Shown here one piece after another: positions 12,026 to 23,098 of a stretch of 64,000 nucleotides of DNA. The stretch spans positions 130,647,593-130,711,592 of the forward strand of contig OX638130.1 of assembly GCA_951804985.1 (NCBI GenBank), given 5' to 3'. The notes under the pieces are model-generated. The model searched no databases, was not told where the DNA came from, and saw only the letters and a program-made list of their open reading frames with translations. The translations under genes were made by a program, and so were the position numbers. Position 1 is the stretch's first letter. Each line of letters opens with the position of its first letter. The stretch comes from Dryomyza anilis. Its lineage: Eukaryota; Arthropoda; Insecta; Diptera; Dryomyzidae.

Positions 12026-15000
12026 CAGTGCAGCGGCATTTGCATCGATTTGACCTTGATTGGCAGCCGAGTACCACCACTGAGAACCGGGCACCGCTGC
12101 GGCTGCTGCCGCCTGCGCCATATTCAAACGATAGTCATAGCCAGTAGTGCCGGCCGCATTCGAAGTGGCAACCACCTGGGCCATTGTTGTAGCTGGATTA
12201 GGAAAGCTGCTGGCCATTTTGTAGGTGAAGAGCTGCTGTGTGCCGACGCCGGAGGTTGTGTTGATGTTGTTGCGGCCATCGTTCTGATGCGCTTGCTGCT
12301 GATTCTGTTGGACTACAACCTGGTGTTGCTGCTGTTGCAGTTGTTGCTGCTGCACGGCCGCCGCTTGTTGCTGCGCGGCCAATTGCTGTTGGTAATGTTG
12401 GAGAGTTTGTTGGTCAATTTGTTGTTGCTGTTGTTGTGATGCGGCGGCAGCAAGAGCGCCTGGCCACCAAAGTGCGGCTTCGGCGGCTGTCGCTTGCCGG
12501 TTTCCCCATGCACCGTGTTCTGACATTTTTGACTGAGGGTTGAGGGCGGATGTATGGATGGAGTGTCTGAGTATGTGAGAGTATGTTATGGCGTACGTTG
12601 GATGCAGTGCGTCTGTTATACTTTTACGGATTTTCAAGGCATTTGCTTGTGAATAACAAAAATATTTTTTTTTTTATCAATTTTTCACAGCCACGGAATT
12701 CAGTGGAACGATTTGGTAATCGTCGACGTTTTCAATGTGGAAGACCAATATTGCGTACTTGAGCTGTTTTAATAATTTATATTTATTTGAAAAGCAAATA
12801 GGTTCACTGATATTCTTGAAGAAATCCGCGTTACTTTAGAGAGGCAGAGCAAACGTGGTGTTGGAAAATAAAGCCGCCATTAAAACAAAGCGGAATTGCA
12901 AAAAAAAAAAGAAACTAACCAACGAGTAAAAGAGTTCACAATAGTGTTTTATTTGCAGTTGTTGTTGTTATTTGAGTGCTTGGCTGATCATGCGGCGTCA
13001 CTTTGCACAGCGTTGCCGTTCGTTCGTTCTTTCTTTCGATGGGGTTTTATCGACTACACACACGCGTTACGTTACGCACAAACCACTATTCACAATAGAG
13101 CGCGAAATCACAAAAAAGCGTCCGCTGTTCAAAAGAACTTGGCTTTCAATCCACTTTCAATTAAATCCTTGACAATTGTTGTTGCACGCACGCATTGTAC
13201 CATTAAACACGTTGCTCGTTCGTTCGGACGGGCAATAAAAACCAGTGCAAAAACAACAAAAAGCTATTTGCAGACTGCGCTTAATTTCGCTGCCGGTACC
13301 ACTGCGTTGATTTGTCTTATTATCCAGCTACAGCCAAATCCAAGAAAAAATGAAAATAATGCAAACAAAATAAGGCGGCAGTAATTTCTTTCGTTTTTCT
13401 ATTGCGAGCACTCGAAAGCCCGTCGACAAACAGAGAGACAGACAGAAGTTGGCGCGGCGTAGTATTGTGTGATGTGCGGTGCGGTGCTTATGAAACGAAG
13501 CTTGCTGCTATGCGATGCCAGCCCTTGGCCACTAATACGTTTGCCTGCCTGCCTACAATGAGCGATGTGCTGCGCCACAGTCTTTGCCTGCTGCTGCATG
13601 GTTTGGTGCTGTAGTGGTGTGCGCGTGTGTATGTATATATATATATGCTTGTGTATATATCTCAATCCGTATGCATATAAATATGTGAAAGCGTACGTTT
13701 GTGTGGCTGTGCACCGATAAGTATCTGCGTGCGGCTGGCTGTACATGCGGAGCTATGTAGAAAAATGTGTATGTCCGTCTGTCTGTATGTATGTATGCAT
13801 GGTTGTATACACAAAAGCATATAACAAAATAACCAGCGTCGTGTTATAAATAAACGAGAAGAGCGTTCGTCTGTACGTTTGTAAACAGCATGGCATGGAA
13901 CGATAGCCATGGGAAGCATTCGTCGACCATACGAAAGCAACGAATAACGAACACGTTGATTCGGTGCAGGGCTGCCAAGTTCATAATATCAGTGAATTTT
14001 TAACAAATTTTTAATAATTATATATCTTTTTGAATTTTAAGATTAATGTATGTGCTCAATGGATTAATCAGAACATTGATTAATCAATTAATCAGGATTC
14101 TGATTAATCAAATTTGTAATCAGCATATTGATTATTCAGAATTTCTGATTTATCAAGATTTTGAATAATCCCACGGCCCTATATAAAAATAATATTTTTA
14201 TAAAAAAAATTCATTCAGTCATGGAGTCTTCAAACAAACTAAGGGGATAATTATTTTAATTTAGACAACATGAAGATCCTTATAAATTCAAATCCTTTAA
14301 ATTATATACACATATATATATATTTATTGTAAAAGTACATTTTACAAAATATATATTTATGAGGCTGAATTGCATTTTACCGACCGAAGAAAAATTGTAG
14401 CGCATTACTTTGAAAAAAGTCGCATGGATCACTTGTGACCGTGAAAATCAATAACCAGTGCACCTACTTAAAGTACATATGGATACTCAAATGATTACAA
14501 ATATGTCCTTATTTTCCAGACCGGTTAACCCTAACGCACTCTGGACCAATTTTTTTTGTTTTCATTTTGACCGGTAAATGCAATTCTCCCATTTATGATA
14601 AATATTATTTCCACGTTTACTTTTGAAAGAGAGGAGTAATAGAAAATCATATTAATGCCAACCGTTGATTTTATTGCATGTAAATATTTTTAATCTTCAG
14701 TTGCAATTTTACAAGACTTGTCATCCCTGGATTCAGTAATTGAAGTGAAACCGAGCAAAACTGAAATGCTCTGCTACTGCAGAAGAACATCTGAGAATGA
14801 TGGATGGGCGAGCGCACGCACGTCAAGCCAGACAGACAGCTGGCTTTACAAATATTCCATCGAATAGCGAAAACAGAATCTACGATGCACATTTTAATTT
14901 TATTGTAATTTTTACTAAAAACAATATCAAAATCAGGTGGAAAAGTAGCCTCCAATAATAAGTCTTATGTTTTCGAAGTCTTTTGCATTGCATGAACAAT

Positions 15001-18000
15001 TTGTTTAAATTTTAATAAAAAAATGATGTCCAAACAATGGGTTGTTTAACAAATCACCCGATTTATGGGGAATTTGTTATATTTGTATTTAAATAAATAT
15101 TAAGACAAACATATATAAAATTTTACTATCAGTTAACGTTAAATTATAGAAATCGGTTAAAGCAACAATTTCAATAGTGTAATATAAACAAAAAAAAAAT
15201 GGTCTTAACTGATAGTTAAATAGGCTGCAACCGGTCGTTACTAAGTTACAAAACTAAAATCAGCGGTTTAAAAATCTGCTTTATAATTTGTAATATCGCC
15301 ACAATGATTTAAGTAGGTAAAAGATAACTACAAATAAAAAGAACCTGTGGCTAAATTAAATTAGAACTTTTTGAATATGAAATCTAAATTCAATATTTAT
15401 TTATCAAATTTTCGGAAAATATTTATGTAACACGATTTTTTATTTTTTTCTGTACTATTTAGAAATTATTAACTTCAGTGAAAAGATACACGAATTTTTT
15501 CTTACAGTGCATGCATTCTATCAATGTCAACGTTGAGCGTTAGATCAAATACGGCAAATAATGACAACTACTACGAAAGGAAGGAATTTAATAAATATAG
15601 AAAATATATGTTTTTGAACTGCTTATTTTTAGGAACAATTTCAATAGCCATTAAATTTCTTGAATAACACAAGTTGGATATTTGTTATATTTTTGTGATC
15701 GAGTCGGTCTAATCAAAATATAGACTACATCAGAAAGAGGCAACAGATGAACAGACAAATATTGTTAATAGACCGTCGGTGTAATTTCTCGCATTTCTTT
15801 ACCTACTGCGTTTTATATAATTATTTAAACTAGTAAGCATTATTTTTTTTACCTCGATAAAATACTTCAATGGTATTCCGAGGATCTAACTTAAAATTAC
15901 TTACCGACCCAGGGTACACGTTTATTGCTCCAACCAACTTGTTCTAACCGTATTGACCAGTGTAGGGTACTTTTTATAAAAAAAAAAAATAAAAACTAAC
16001 GAATATTCTTTCCAAATAATGAATAAATTGTTTTATTTGTTTATTCAGAATAAAAAGCTCGATTTGCTTATTCGTCATTTTTAAAACGTTTTTATTATTT
16101 TGCTTTCTTCTCTGTCTGTTCGGTACAAATTTTGTAATTGATTTTAAACTAACTTCGCGATGAGCTACAGACTTGAGATTTTAAATATTTCCTCGAACTG
16201 GATAACAATGCAATATTATAGTTGTCTTGCCATCCAGTTCATCATGGTTCTATCGCCACCATGGTTCCATATTAATAACACTTTGAAACATTAATATTTT
16301 TCATTTTAATAATATTAGGCCTTTCGAATTTTGTCAGACGAAAATCTAACTGACAAAAAAAAAATAAGAAAAATTAAAATATGGAATACAACATAAATTT
16401 TTAATTAGAATACATTTTTATTCACAAATAAAAAATTTGATTGAAAGTTCAAATAACGAATAAATGATTGAAAATTGTTTTTTTGAATACTGATTGAAAA
16501 ACTAATGAATAAAATTTTTTTGAATTGTTATTAGAATACAAATTTCTTTGAATAATGCCCTACACTGGTATTGACTACATACAATTTTGAAATTATGTGG
16601 GTATACGGTAATAGTTCAATTGTCAACCGATTAATGCTGTTCCATCAATTTGTAGAAAATTCGTTTTAACCAAATGAAGTTGGTTGTAACAACTATTTTT
16701 TTTCATTCTTCCAACCCCATGCCAAAAGATTAGTCTTCTGTGTATACATTTGAAAAATGTCTGAAATTGTAATTCTCAAGGAACAAGGATCTGTACGTCT
16801 CGGCCACGTACGCTACGTTCATTATAACCATTTATAGATGTATGCAGTTATCGAAACGGTACGTCCCGTTCTGATGACATTTGAGCAGGTTACGGTTACG
16901 TCTATTATAACTCCAGCTTAATGCTAAAAGCATGAAAGACAACTGGTAGTTGGTTAAAAAGGCGTTTTTAAATTTAGGATACGTTGAATGTTGACTATGA
17001 TTATATTTAAAAAAAAACTGACATAAAGTAAAATTATAGATTGCCAATGTGATTTTCATGACTTGAGACAACCTAAAAAAATCTGCTCGGACCTCAGTTT
17101 GTCTTACGTTCGGCAGCGGACCACATCGTTGAAAAAGTAGACGGAAAAAAATATGTGACCTGACAACGAGAACCGGTTTTCTTCGCATCGAAAAATCTAA
17201 TAAGAGGGACGCCAGTCGCTTTCACACAGTCGCCAGCCATTCCTCGCAGTTTTAAAGTGAACAGAAACAAACACATACAGCTCAACCGCAACGATCGAAA
17301 CCCGAAGCAGTCAAATGTATTTCGTTTATACTCGTTTGCGACTAAAAACAAAAATAAAAAAAACATTCGTTACTTTGCTCCGTCGTCCTTTATATATGCA
17401 AGTGACGGAGAATTGACGCCACACACACACACATATAGGTGCACTCAAGCGTTCAAAATTTTATATATATAGGGCTGCACACAAACCGCTTTTTAATCAA
17501 TGTTTCTCTCTTTGTGTGCATTATATGCACAACACTGTAATTTATTTTATTATATTTCTTTATATGACTTCGTTTCTCTCGTTACGCTCTCTTGCGCGGA
17601 CACTCTTCCTATCTCACCCGAAAGATATATGCATCTCTTTCCGACAGTATCTAAACCGAAAAACTGCGCAATTGAATGGAAAATAAATATACGTACTCTC
17701 GTTGTTTTTTTTTTTTTTCATTTTATTTTTATGCAATGCAATCGAATTATTCCGTCATGTAGTGTTGCCACCTCTTCTCAAAGCTTAATCAATTTTGATG
17801 GAACTTTAAAAAACAAACCGTTTGTTTAGTATGGTTTGTTTATGTGTTGTATTTGTATGCGAACAATTTTATTTATTTATAGCATGTTATTGTTAGCAAC
17901 GCTTGGGTTTAATTTTGCCGCCAAAACATTGACATCGAGAGTGTGTTGCATTACAGAGCTTTGGTGAAGATCAAAGGTCACCTAATTTTTATATCATAAT

Positions 18001-19529
18001 TATGTAATTTTGGAACACATGTTAAAAACGAACAAATTTCAAAAATATTTGGCGGGAATACAAAACATGTTATGGCAACACTACGCGCTCGTAGAGAAAT
18101 AAGACGAATATTGCAAAAAAAAAAACAATTAAAAATGAGCACATAAAATGGTGGCATGACGCCGTGTACTGCCAATTTTGAAGATGAAAAACAAAAATGT
18201 TATGAAATAAAACAAGAAACAACGACAAGTATATGTCAAATTGTAAGAAATTGCAAAATTTTGTTTAACAAAATTAAAATGTTTCCAATTGAAATAGGTC
18301 TGGGTATATTTAAAATATTACGCAATACACAAAGTCACCCTTGAGGCATTTTGTATGTACCCTCCTATGCGCAACAAAATATTTTTTGCCAATTTGCCAG
18401 ATATTGAACAGTTTTAAAAAAACGTCGACTTTAAAGTATTTTTAAATTTATTATTTCTTTTTTTTTGCCAACTCCATTTTAACTCTGCTTTTTCAAGTTT
18501 TTCCTTGGTTAGTCCGCAAAATGTCAGAACTCTGGGCGTGGCAAGTGGAAATATAACTTATTATATGTGTATATTAAAGTAAATAGTGCTTAGATACAAG
18601 TTGTGTTGCTGCTACATACATAGTTAATATTGCGCAGCAGGCAGAAAAAACATTGAATGTGCGAATTATATCATTGAACTGATTCTCACAAACAATTAAC
18701 AAAATTGTATGTAATAAATATACAAAATATGTTTTTTTCCTGCAGCAATTTTCATTGTTATTGCCGCCAGTGACTTGCAATATTGTTGATGCTGTACATT
18801 GTGTTGAAAATCATTTCTTCTGATGCAGCAGAAAGAGGCCACTTGAATTTAAAAAGACGAACTATATAAAAATTTATTCGAAAATCGCAAATGCAAAAAC
18901 CGCGGCACGACACGCGATCAACGCGACGCGTTTACAAATATTAAACCATAATAATTTGTTCACAAATTTTCTACTGCTGCATATGATGTTTGCTGTTATC
19001 AGTCGGTTTGCCTGCGACTACGTATTTGGCGCCTGCCTGTAGTGCCCCCAGGCAGACCCATGGCACCGACCCGATGCGCCCGCTAACATCCAATCGACGG
19101 AAGAACCGACCGGCCGAGCAGCCGACCAACGCGTCACGTTCATCACAGCGCTTCGTATCGCAACGCAATAAACAAGTTCATTATGGCATTAATCAAATCA
19201 GCAAAATGAAAAACAAAATAAAAACAACACTTCACACTTACGTTACGCGTTACCTAGCGTTTCATTACGTTACGTTACATTGCGATGCGTTTCGTTTTTG
19301 GTGTGCGAATTCAATTGATATTGCGGAAAATATTGTAAAAACAAGTCGCGCACGTAGTACGTACTACGAATGACGAAAAACGAAAACAAAAACAACCACA
19401 GCAAACAAAATGCAGAAAAAACCACAACAGCAACAACAAGACTATCAAAGTACAATAGCTGCAGCAACAACAACAACAACGAAATCCGAATAATACAAAA
19501 CTTACCTGAATCTGATGAAAATGCTCCAT
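1465..19529 (-). CDS. Dsp1: Dsp1, HMG-box chromatin protein / co-repressor (six exons)
   Basis: Join 19529-19506, 12532-11873, 3755-3588, 2131-1968, 1877-1703, 1632-1465 gives 1359 nt, 452 residues plus TAG, with every junction in phase. Seen: N-terminus MEHFHQIQ, a glutamine-rich half (residues 9-228) with a 39-Q run, HMG box A about 242-309 ([12 protein letters not shown] start), a basic linker [21 protein letters not shown] box B about 331-400, an Ala/Gln stretch and an acidic tail ending [13 protein letters not shown]. This is the layout of Drosophila dorsal switch protein 1, an HMGB1-type DNA-bending protein known as a Dorsal co-repressor and for a role in Polycomb-group recruitment. Both boxes look intact. 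Introns 1 and 2 are about 7 and 8 kb and full of repeats. The acceptor of exon 2 and the 5' boundary of the box A exon each have alternatives. Recognition is by memory of the family; exon joins are read from the sequence. Confidence 0.93.
1703..1877 (-). CDS. Dsp1: Dsp1 coding exon 5 (HMG box B)
   Basis: Acceptor TTTCTTATTTCAG before 1877, donor GTGAGT after 1703; 175 nt. The split Leu codon TT|G is completed here. Encodes [20 protein letters not shown] through EKDKARYER, the body of box B. Confidence 0.93.
1968..2131 (-). CDS. Dsp1: Dsp1 coding exon 4 (end of box A, linker)
   Basis: Acceptor TTCTCACCTCCCAG before 2131, donor GTGAGT after 1968; 164 nt, leaves in phase 2. Encodes [20 protein letters not shown], the end of box A, then the basic linker with GRGKKRKQ, a likely nuclear localisation signal, and the first residues of box B. 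Confidence 0.93.
2132..3587 (-). other. Dsp1 intron 3
   Basis: Splits HMG box A at RWK|TMVDK, between phase 0 donor and acceptor. Open frames here are short and start with non-ATG codons or overlap other frames; no gene or clear repeat recognised. Confidence 0.7.
3588..3755 (-). CDS. Dsp1: Dsp1 coding exon 3 (HMG box A, first part)
   Basis: Strong acceptor (ATCTCCATCGTTTGCAG) at 3756 and donor GTAATT after 3588; 56 codons in phase 0. Encodes [16 protein letters not shown] through RKCAERWK, the first two helices of HMG box A. The frame stays open upstream to a TGA at 4127-4125, see the separate extension entry. Confidence 0.92.
3756..4118 (-). other. Possible 5' extension of Dsp1 exon 3 (Q/T-rich open frame)
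   Basis: In the reading frame of the box A exon there is no stop for about 123 codons upstream of the canonical acceptor. The frame is rich in Gln, Thr, Ala and Ser, contains several short Q runs, and begins just after a candidate acceptor (TGACAACAG) next to 4118; that acceptor is in the right phase for exon 2. It could be a longer alternative exon or simply a CAA/CAG-rich intron end. The upstream pyrimidine tract is poor. Confidence 0.3.
4128..7030. other. Dsp1 intron 2, distal part
   Basis: Non-coding, AT-rich, with scattered CAA/CAG-type triplet stretches (5300-5950) that create short shadow frames on both strands. No gene supported. Confidence 0.6.
7044..7332 (+). repeat. tRNA-derived SINE, 5'-truncated copy
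   Basis: Starts inside the tRNA-like head (TTGGACTGCGAGCC), keeps a B box GGTTCAAGTCT at 7072-7082, then the body shared with the copy at 49026-49335, and ends in a (TTA)n tail. Flanked by the direct repeat AATAAATATTTTT at 7031-7043 and 7333-7345, a 13-bp target-site duplication. Lies in Dsp1 intron 2. Confidence 0.8.
7628..8570. mobile_element. Element with CACACAGAAAAAAA terminal inverted repeats
   Basis: The left end CACACAGAAAAAAA (7628) is matched by its inverse TTTTTTTCTGTGTG ending at 8570. The interior is very AT-rich, rich in TTAATTAATT, and has no intact transposase. A short minus frame at 7984-8190 is not convincing. Non-autonomous transposon is the likeliest reading. Confidence 0.45.
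8571..10840. other. Dsp1 intron 2, no gene seen
   Basis: Includes a somewhat GC-richer patch at 9240-9800 without a convincing frame, and homopolymer-rich AT sequence up to 10800. Nothing else can be supported. Confidence 0.5.
10843..10926 (-). repeat. Old tRNA-like SINE head
   Basis: On minus it reads GGTGGCTCAGTATTTAGAGC, then a B-box-like AGATTCAAATCT about 40 bp on, the pattern of a tRNA-type Pol III promoter. It served as target for the younger SINE next to it. Confidence 0.5.
10927..11090 (-). repeat. tRNA-derived SINE, 5'-truncated copy (nested)
   Basis: Minus-strand copy of the SINE body (GCTCTCACCCGCCGTTCGGA, then the TATTGCCGAATC-type region) ending in an (ATT)n tail at 10927-10954. 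Both sides carry TGAGCCACCAATA (10914-10926 and 11091-11103), a 13-bp target-site duplication. Confidence 0.8.
11305..11417. mobile_element. 113-bp hairpin MITE
   Basis: The first 25 bp (starting AAGGGTATTCATTTCACTTC) and the last 25 bp (ending GAAGTGAAATGAATACCCTT) are perfect inverted complements around a 63-bp centre. No coding capacity. Confidence 0.7.
11873..12532 (-). CDS. Dsp1: Dsp1 coding exon 2 (glutamine-rich activation/repression region)
   Basis: Acceptor CCCTCAACCCTCAG just before 12532 and donor GTGAGT after 11873, phase 0 at both ends, 220 codons. It reads [13 protein letters not shown], a Q-rich stretch, then the conserved [37 protein letters not shown] and [13 protein letters not shown] blocks, and finally 39 consecutive glutamines (12025-11909), Leu and four more Gln. 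An alternative internal acceptor (ACAACAG before CAACAAATTGACC, near 12430) would give a protein closer to my memory of the Drosophila N-terminus, and the ATG at 12526 could itself start an isoform. Confidence 0.85.
12533..15949. other. Dsp1 intron 1, proximal part
   Basis: 12660-13960 is less AT-rich and may hold an alternative promoter or 5' UTR exon for an isoform starting at the exon 2 ATG. Long frames here begin with non-ATG codons and I do not believe them. 13620-13820 has TATA/TGTG and GTAT/GTCT microsatellite. The remainder to 15949 is AT-rich with a homeodomain-like motif cluster near 14050-14170. Confidence 0.5.
14050..14175. promoter_or_regulatory. Cluster of TGATTAATCA-type motifs
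   Basis: Within about 120 bp the core TTAATC/GATTAA or TGATT(A/T)ATCA appears about eight times, several as palindromes. Such sites suit paired-type or K50 homeodomains. The flanks (CAGGGCTG at 13968 and CGGCCCTA at about 14173) also look like degenerate hAT-type ends, so these may be subterminal transposon repeats. Confidence 0.3.
15958..16567. mobile_element. hAT-type MITE with 8-bp target-site duplication
   Basis: Ends CAGTGTAGGG (15958) and CCCTACACTG (to 16567) are perfect inverted repeats. GTATTGAC is duplicated immediately outside both ends (15950-15957, 16568-16575). CAGTG-type ends with 8-bp duplications are the hAT signature. Interior AT-rich with repeated GAATAACGAATAAA-like motifs and no transposase. 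A partial relative lies at 44870-45175. Confidence 0.85.
16576..19505. other. Dsp1 intron 1, distal part
   Basis: No gene supported. AT-rich to about 18850, then GC-richer 18890-19300 near the first coding exon; (CAA)n-type triplets at 19415-19480 sit just downstream of the exon 1 donor on minus. Confidence 0.55.
19506..19529 (-). CDS. Dsp1: Dsp1 coding exon 1 (start exon)
   Basis: ATG at 19529-19527 opens eight codons, MEHFHQIQ, followed directly by the donor GTAAG (19505-19501). The same eight residues start Drosophila Dsp1. Phase 0 at the donor. Confidence 0.88.
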
Positions 19530-20470
19530 GGTGCTCGCTTGGGTAGAGTAGAGCCTAGAAGCGCTGCTGCTCTGCTATTCACTCTGCTTGCTGCGTCTTG
19601 GCCTGGTCTGGCCTACTATGCTCGCTCACACGCTGCCTGCTGCTGCTGTCTGGCTAAGCTTGCGGATCGCTATATCTATCGCCCGTGGAGACCCGTAGTC
19701 GCGAATCTGTATCTAGTATAGCGAGCGCACAGTGGATGGATTTGGCGTCGCTGGCAGAAGTCGCCTGCTTCGAGTGTGTGGAGTAATCGCCGTTGTTGCT
19801 CTTACCGTCCGTCCGTCCAACTGTATGTCTGTCTGTCTCACTGTATGTCCGTCTGCTGCTTGTATGTCCGTCCGTCCGTCTGATTCACTTCAACACAATT
19901 CAAATTCAGTTGAATGCTGCTACTCGCGCTGCTATATTAAAAACACACAGCGTACCAACAACGAATGCTACGACAATTGCCTTTGCAAAGGCTATTGAAT
20001 TGAATTGATGCCGATGCCTGGCTTGGCTTGGCTCGCTGGCCGTGGCTACGACGACGCCACGAACGAACACAGGCAGCGCGCTCACTCTCGCCCGCGCAAT
20101 GTTCGCAATTGCGTCACGTGCTCTCGCTCTCGCGCACTTCACATTTCGCTCTCCGTGGATGTGTTGTTGTTGCAATGTATCTGTATGCCACTATATAAAG
20201 TAGAGAATCTTTTTACTTTTTGGACGCTTTGCGCTTTTTGCCGTTGTTCATATGACTCCCCTAGTCCCCCACAAGCCCCTCACAAATCAACCATTTTTGT
20301 ATATGGTTCTCTGTGCTGCTCGCACACATATCGAAAACCAACAAAGGTGTTGCTCACTCTACCATTGTAAATACTATATATGCCAGCCATCTGCAGCTTG
20401 TAAACGTCGTGTTCACGAATGGCTCTGCTGCGAGAGAGCCACGAATATCTCTTACTTACGCGTAGAGTAG
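19530..20470 (-). promoter_or_regulatory. Dsp1 5' flank: 5' UTR and promoter region
   Basis: GC-rich for this window, immediately upstream of the Dsp1 start. Contains GTCC/GTCT tetranucleotide runs (19800-19882) and a stretch with CACGTG and GAGAGCGAGAG on minus (about 20085-20150), resembling GAGA-factor sites. No TATA box can be assigned with confidence. Frames here lack ATG starts or family features. Confidence 0.5.
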
Positions 20471-22900
20471 CCAAGTATTTAAAAAAAAAATAGTTAACAA
20501 TTTATTTTCTTATATTGCATTTATTATGGTATTAATTTTCTCTTCACTATAAATCAGCATTTATAAAAATAACAACGGTCTATTTTTTTATTGTTCGTGT
20601 GAAATTAACTTTACGAATTCAATTGAGTAAATAATTCAAAATTACGTTCCTCGTTTAATACTAAAATATCAAGAAGTTGGCATCTCTGTTAGAGAGTCAT
20701 GTCCAGCCGAACAGTCTCGTTTATTCTCATCGATATTTTTCGCGTTTTTTGCAGAGCATATGCAGAGGATGATTGATGACACTTTGAATATTACAGTGAA
20801 TGTGTTAGAATGTTCTTTTTAAAATGGTTTTACAATTTAATTTGTAACATACTCGTCTACGAGTAAGTTGCCGTGCGCCAGCGTTGTACCAATGAACAAT
20901 TCATAATTGCCATCAAAAGACTTAGTTTATCCGATTTATAGGAATTTAAATTAAGTGTTTATTGTGTTCTCTCCGTTTTATTACATATTATAAAGTAAAA
21001 ATTTAATAATAAGATCATTGATTTTAATTTGCTTCATTACTTATTCTCTGCATTTCGATATTAAATTAATTATTACCCAGCCAATCAAACAACATCGCAA
21101 ACAATAGGCTCAAATGGACATTTTAGATTATCTCTAATGTTACGAAAATGATAGGAAGTTCGGTATAAACGAATTTATCAAGAATAGGTTATATATATCG
21201 AGTTGAAATCGAAATAGTTTTCATTTTCGACAAATTAAATTTATAATTTCTTAAAATTTTGTTGTATTGAAACAAATCTAAAGAGCACACCTTTCAGTTT
21301 TAAAACAATTTGAGTTTCAGATCGATATTTCGTCGAATTCAAAATTAGCGTCATATCTTTTGTAGGGTACATACAAAAAATATTAAATTTTATCATATAT
21401 AATTAATTTTCATACAAAAATATGTTTTAATAATTAATGCTACATAACATATAACACAATAATAGTTTATATTAATTTGGCCATCACTGTAGCTCATCAT
21501 CGCAGCATATTCATTCTCGCTCATCAGCAATATTATCTACCTTTTCATTCTGTCGTATGACTGTACTTTGCAGTCGTAAGTTTTATATACTTTCTTTTCT
21601 TCGTTGTTTTTTTTTTGTGTTCTTCTGGCCTCTGTATGTTTGTGTGCAACAACTATTTATCCATTCTGCTAGTTGCGGCTGTGTGTGTGTTTCTCGCCAA
21701 CACAGGCTTGCATACACATGCCGCGTGTATTACCCAGTGCCAAATCATCCGGTCTGTAAAGGTAAAAATTATAAGTATTTGAGAATTGGTTTGCACCATA
21801 CGCCATCTTTGGGTGAATGAAAAAATTAGAAAAATATGAATATACAAATTTAATATATGGAAATAAAATGTGTTTTATATTAAATAATCAGCACTATCAT
21901 GAAATTATTCCTCTACTAACAAAAATATACTGAATTAAAATTATTTTTCTAACAAAAAGACATTTTTTTCCAAGGTAAAATTCAGGATGATAAACCTGAC
22001 TTAAGACCTAACTATAATCAACAGAGCCAAGCATGGGCTAATGTCAAAAATGATCGAAAAGTCGCCAAATGTTTATGGCAACCAGAATTCACTATTCTGA
22101 ACATGTATAAAAATTAAAAACTGTCACATTAGAAAAATAATTGCCATATTTTATTTTTTAAAGATTCAAATATTTGTAAAAACTGGGTTTAATTTAAAAA
22201 ACACAGAACAACTGAAATTATAAACAATTAACATCAACTCGAATGTGGCGTAATGTAGCACAGCTGATTCCGTACGGAATGTGCGATTCAAACCGTTCCT
22301 TCTTAAAGAGTTACGAAACCGAAGGAAACGACGACTATTCTCAATTGTCGTTTTCGTTTATTAGCTCTGACCTGAGCTCGAACTGTCAAAAAGAGATTTG
22401 CATGTGTTTTTTAACTCTGAACATTCAGAGTCAGAGTCAGAAATTTGTGTTTGTTTATTCGTTCAGATTATCGAAGTCGGTTGTTCAGAGCACACTCGAC
22501 ATGATCGATTTTAATTTGTCGAGAAGCTAACCCATCTGGCAGCCGCCAGAAATGAAAAACAAGAAATAATTAAAATTTAATAATTAAATAAATTTGAAAG
22601 CAATTTTTTTATATTCACAATTGACAGTTGAAGCTCAAGTTGTTTTAAAATCAAATCTGAGTTTTCAGGTTGAATTCAGAATGTTTCTCTGATAATCCTG
22701 GGGATTATCAGGTTTTGTTCAGAGCACTGTTCTGAATTGATTTACGAAAACTACGAATAAGGTTATGTTTACGTACTCTGGCATGTGTCAGATCATTGCA
22801 ATGAACAATTAAATAGGAATACTGAACAATTATGTTTGCGTTAATTATTACGAAGAATAAAACCGGTACTTCTGACGTTCCCTTTTCAACATGTTTGTGT
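20471..22900. other. Intergenic Dsp1-DIP1
   Basis: AT-rich; at about 21075-21160 it resembles the element at 50950-51060. The 22243-22530 frame is probably repeat: it contains repeated TTCAGAG motifs. A perfect 10-bp inverted repeat with 3-nt loop (CTGATAATCC/GGATTATCAG) lies at 22689-22711. Confidence 0.5.
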
Positions 22901-23041
22901 ATGCAACACTGTTGAAATTTATTTTCTCAACTTACAACACTGGTGCGTTCGTCCGTCCGCCATTAGCATTACATAGTTCGTGAAAAGAGAAAGTATAAAA
23001 TATTGAACATATTGTTTTTAATATTATAAACGAATTGCAAA

Positions 23042-23098
23042 ATGAATCGCACACGGCGTCCACCAGCACCTAAGTCATCTGCAGCTGGAGAAGTCTAT
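23042..23098 (+). CDS. DIP1: DIP1-like exon 1
   Basis: ATG at 23042, 19 codons (MNRTRRPPAPKSSAAGEVY), donor GTAAGT at 23099. It is the only good ATG before exon 2 that keeps phase; the 4.2-kb intron that follows carries several MITEs. Confidence 0.75.

Noticed and set aside
11863..12439. Long plus-strand poly-Leu and Ala/Val frames over Dsp1 exon 2
   Set aside because: They are the complement of the CAG/CAA tract; repeats of this type keep all frames open.
12896..13384. 162-codon plus frame in Dsp1 intron 1
   Set aside because: Starts with TTG, has no recognisable domain, and lies in a GC-richer intron region where stops are rarer.
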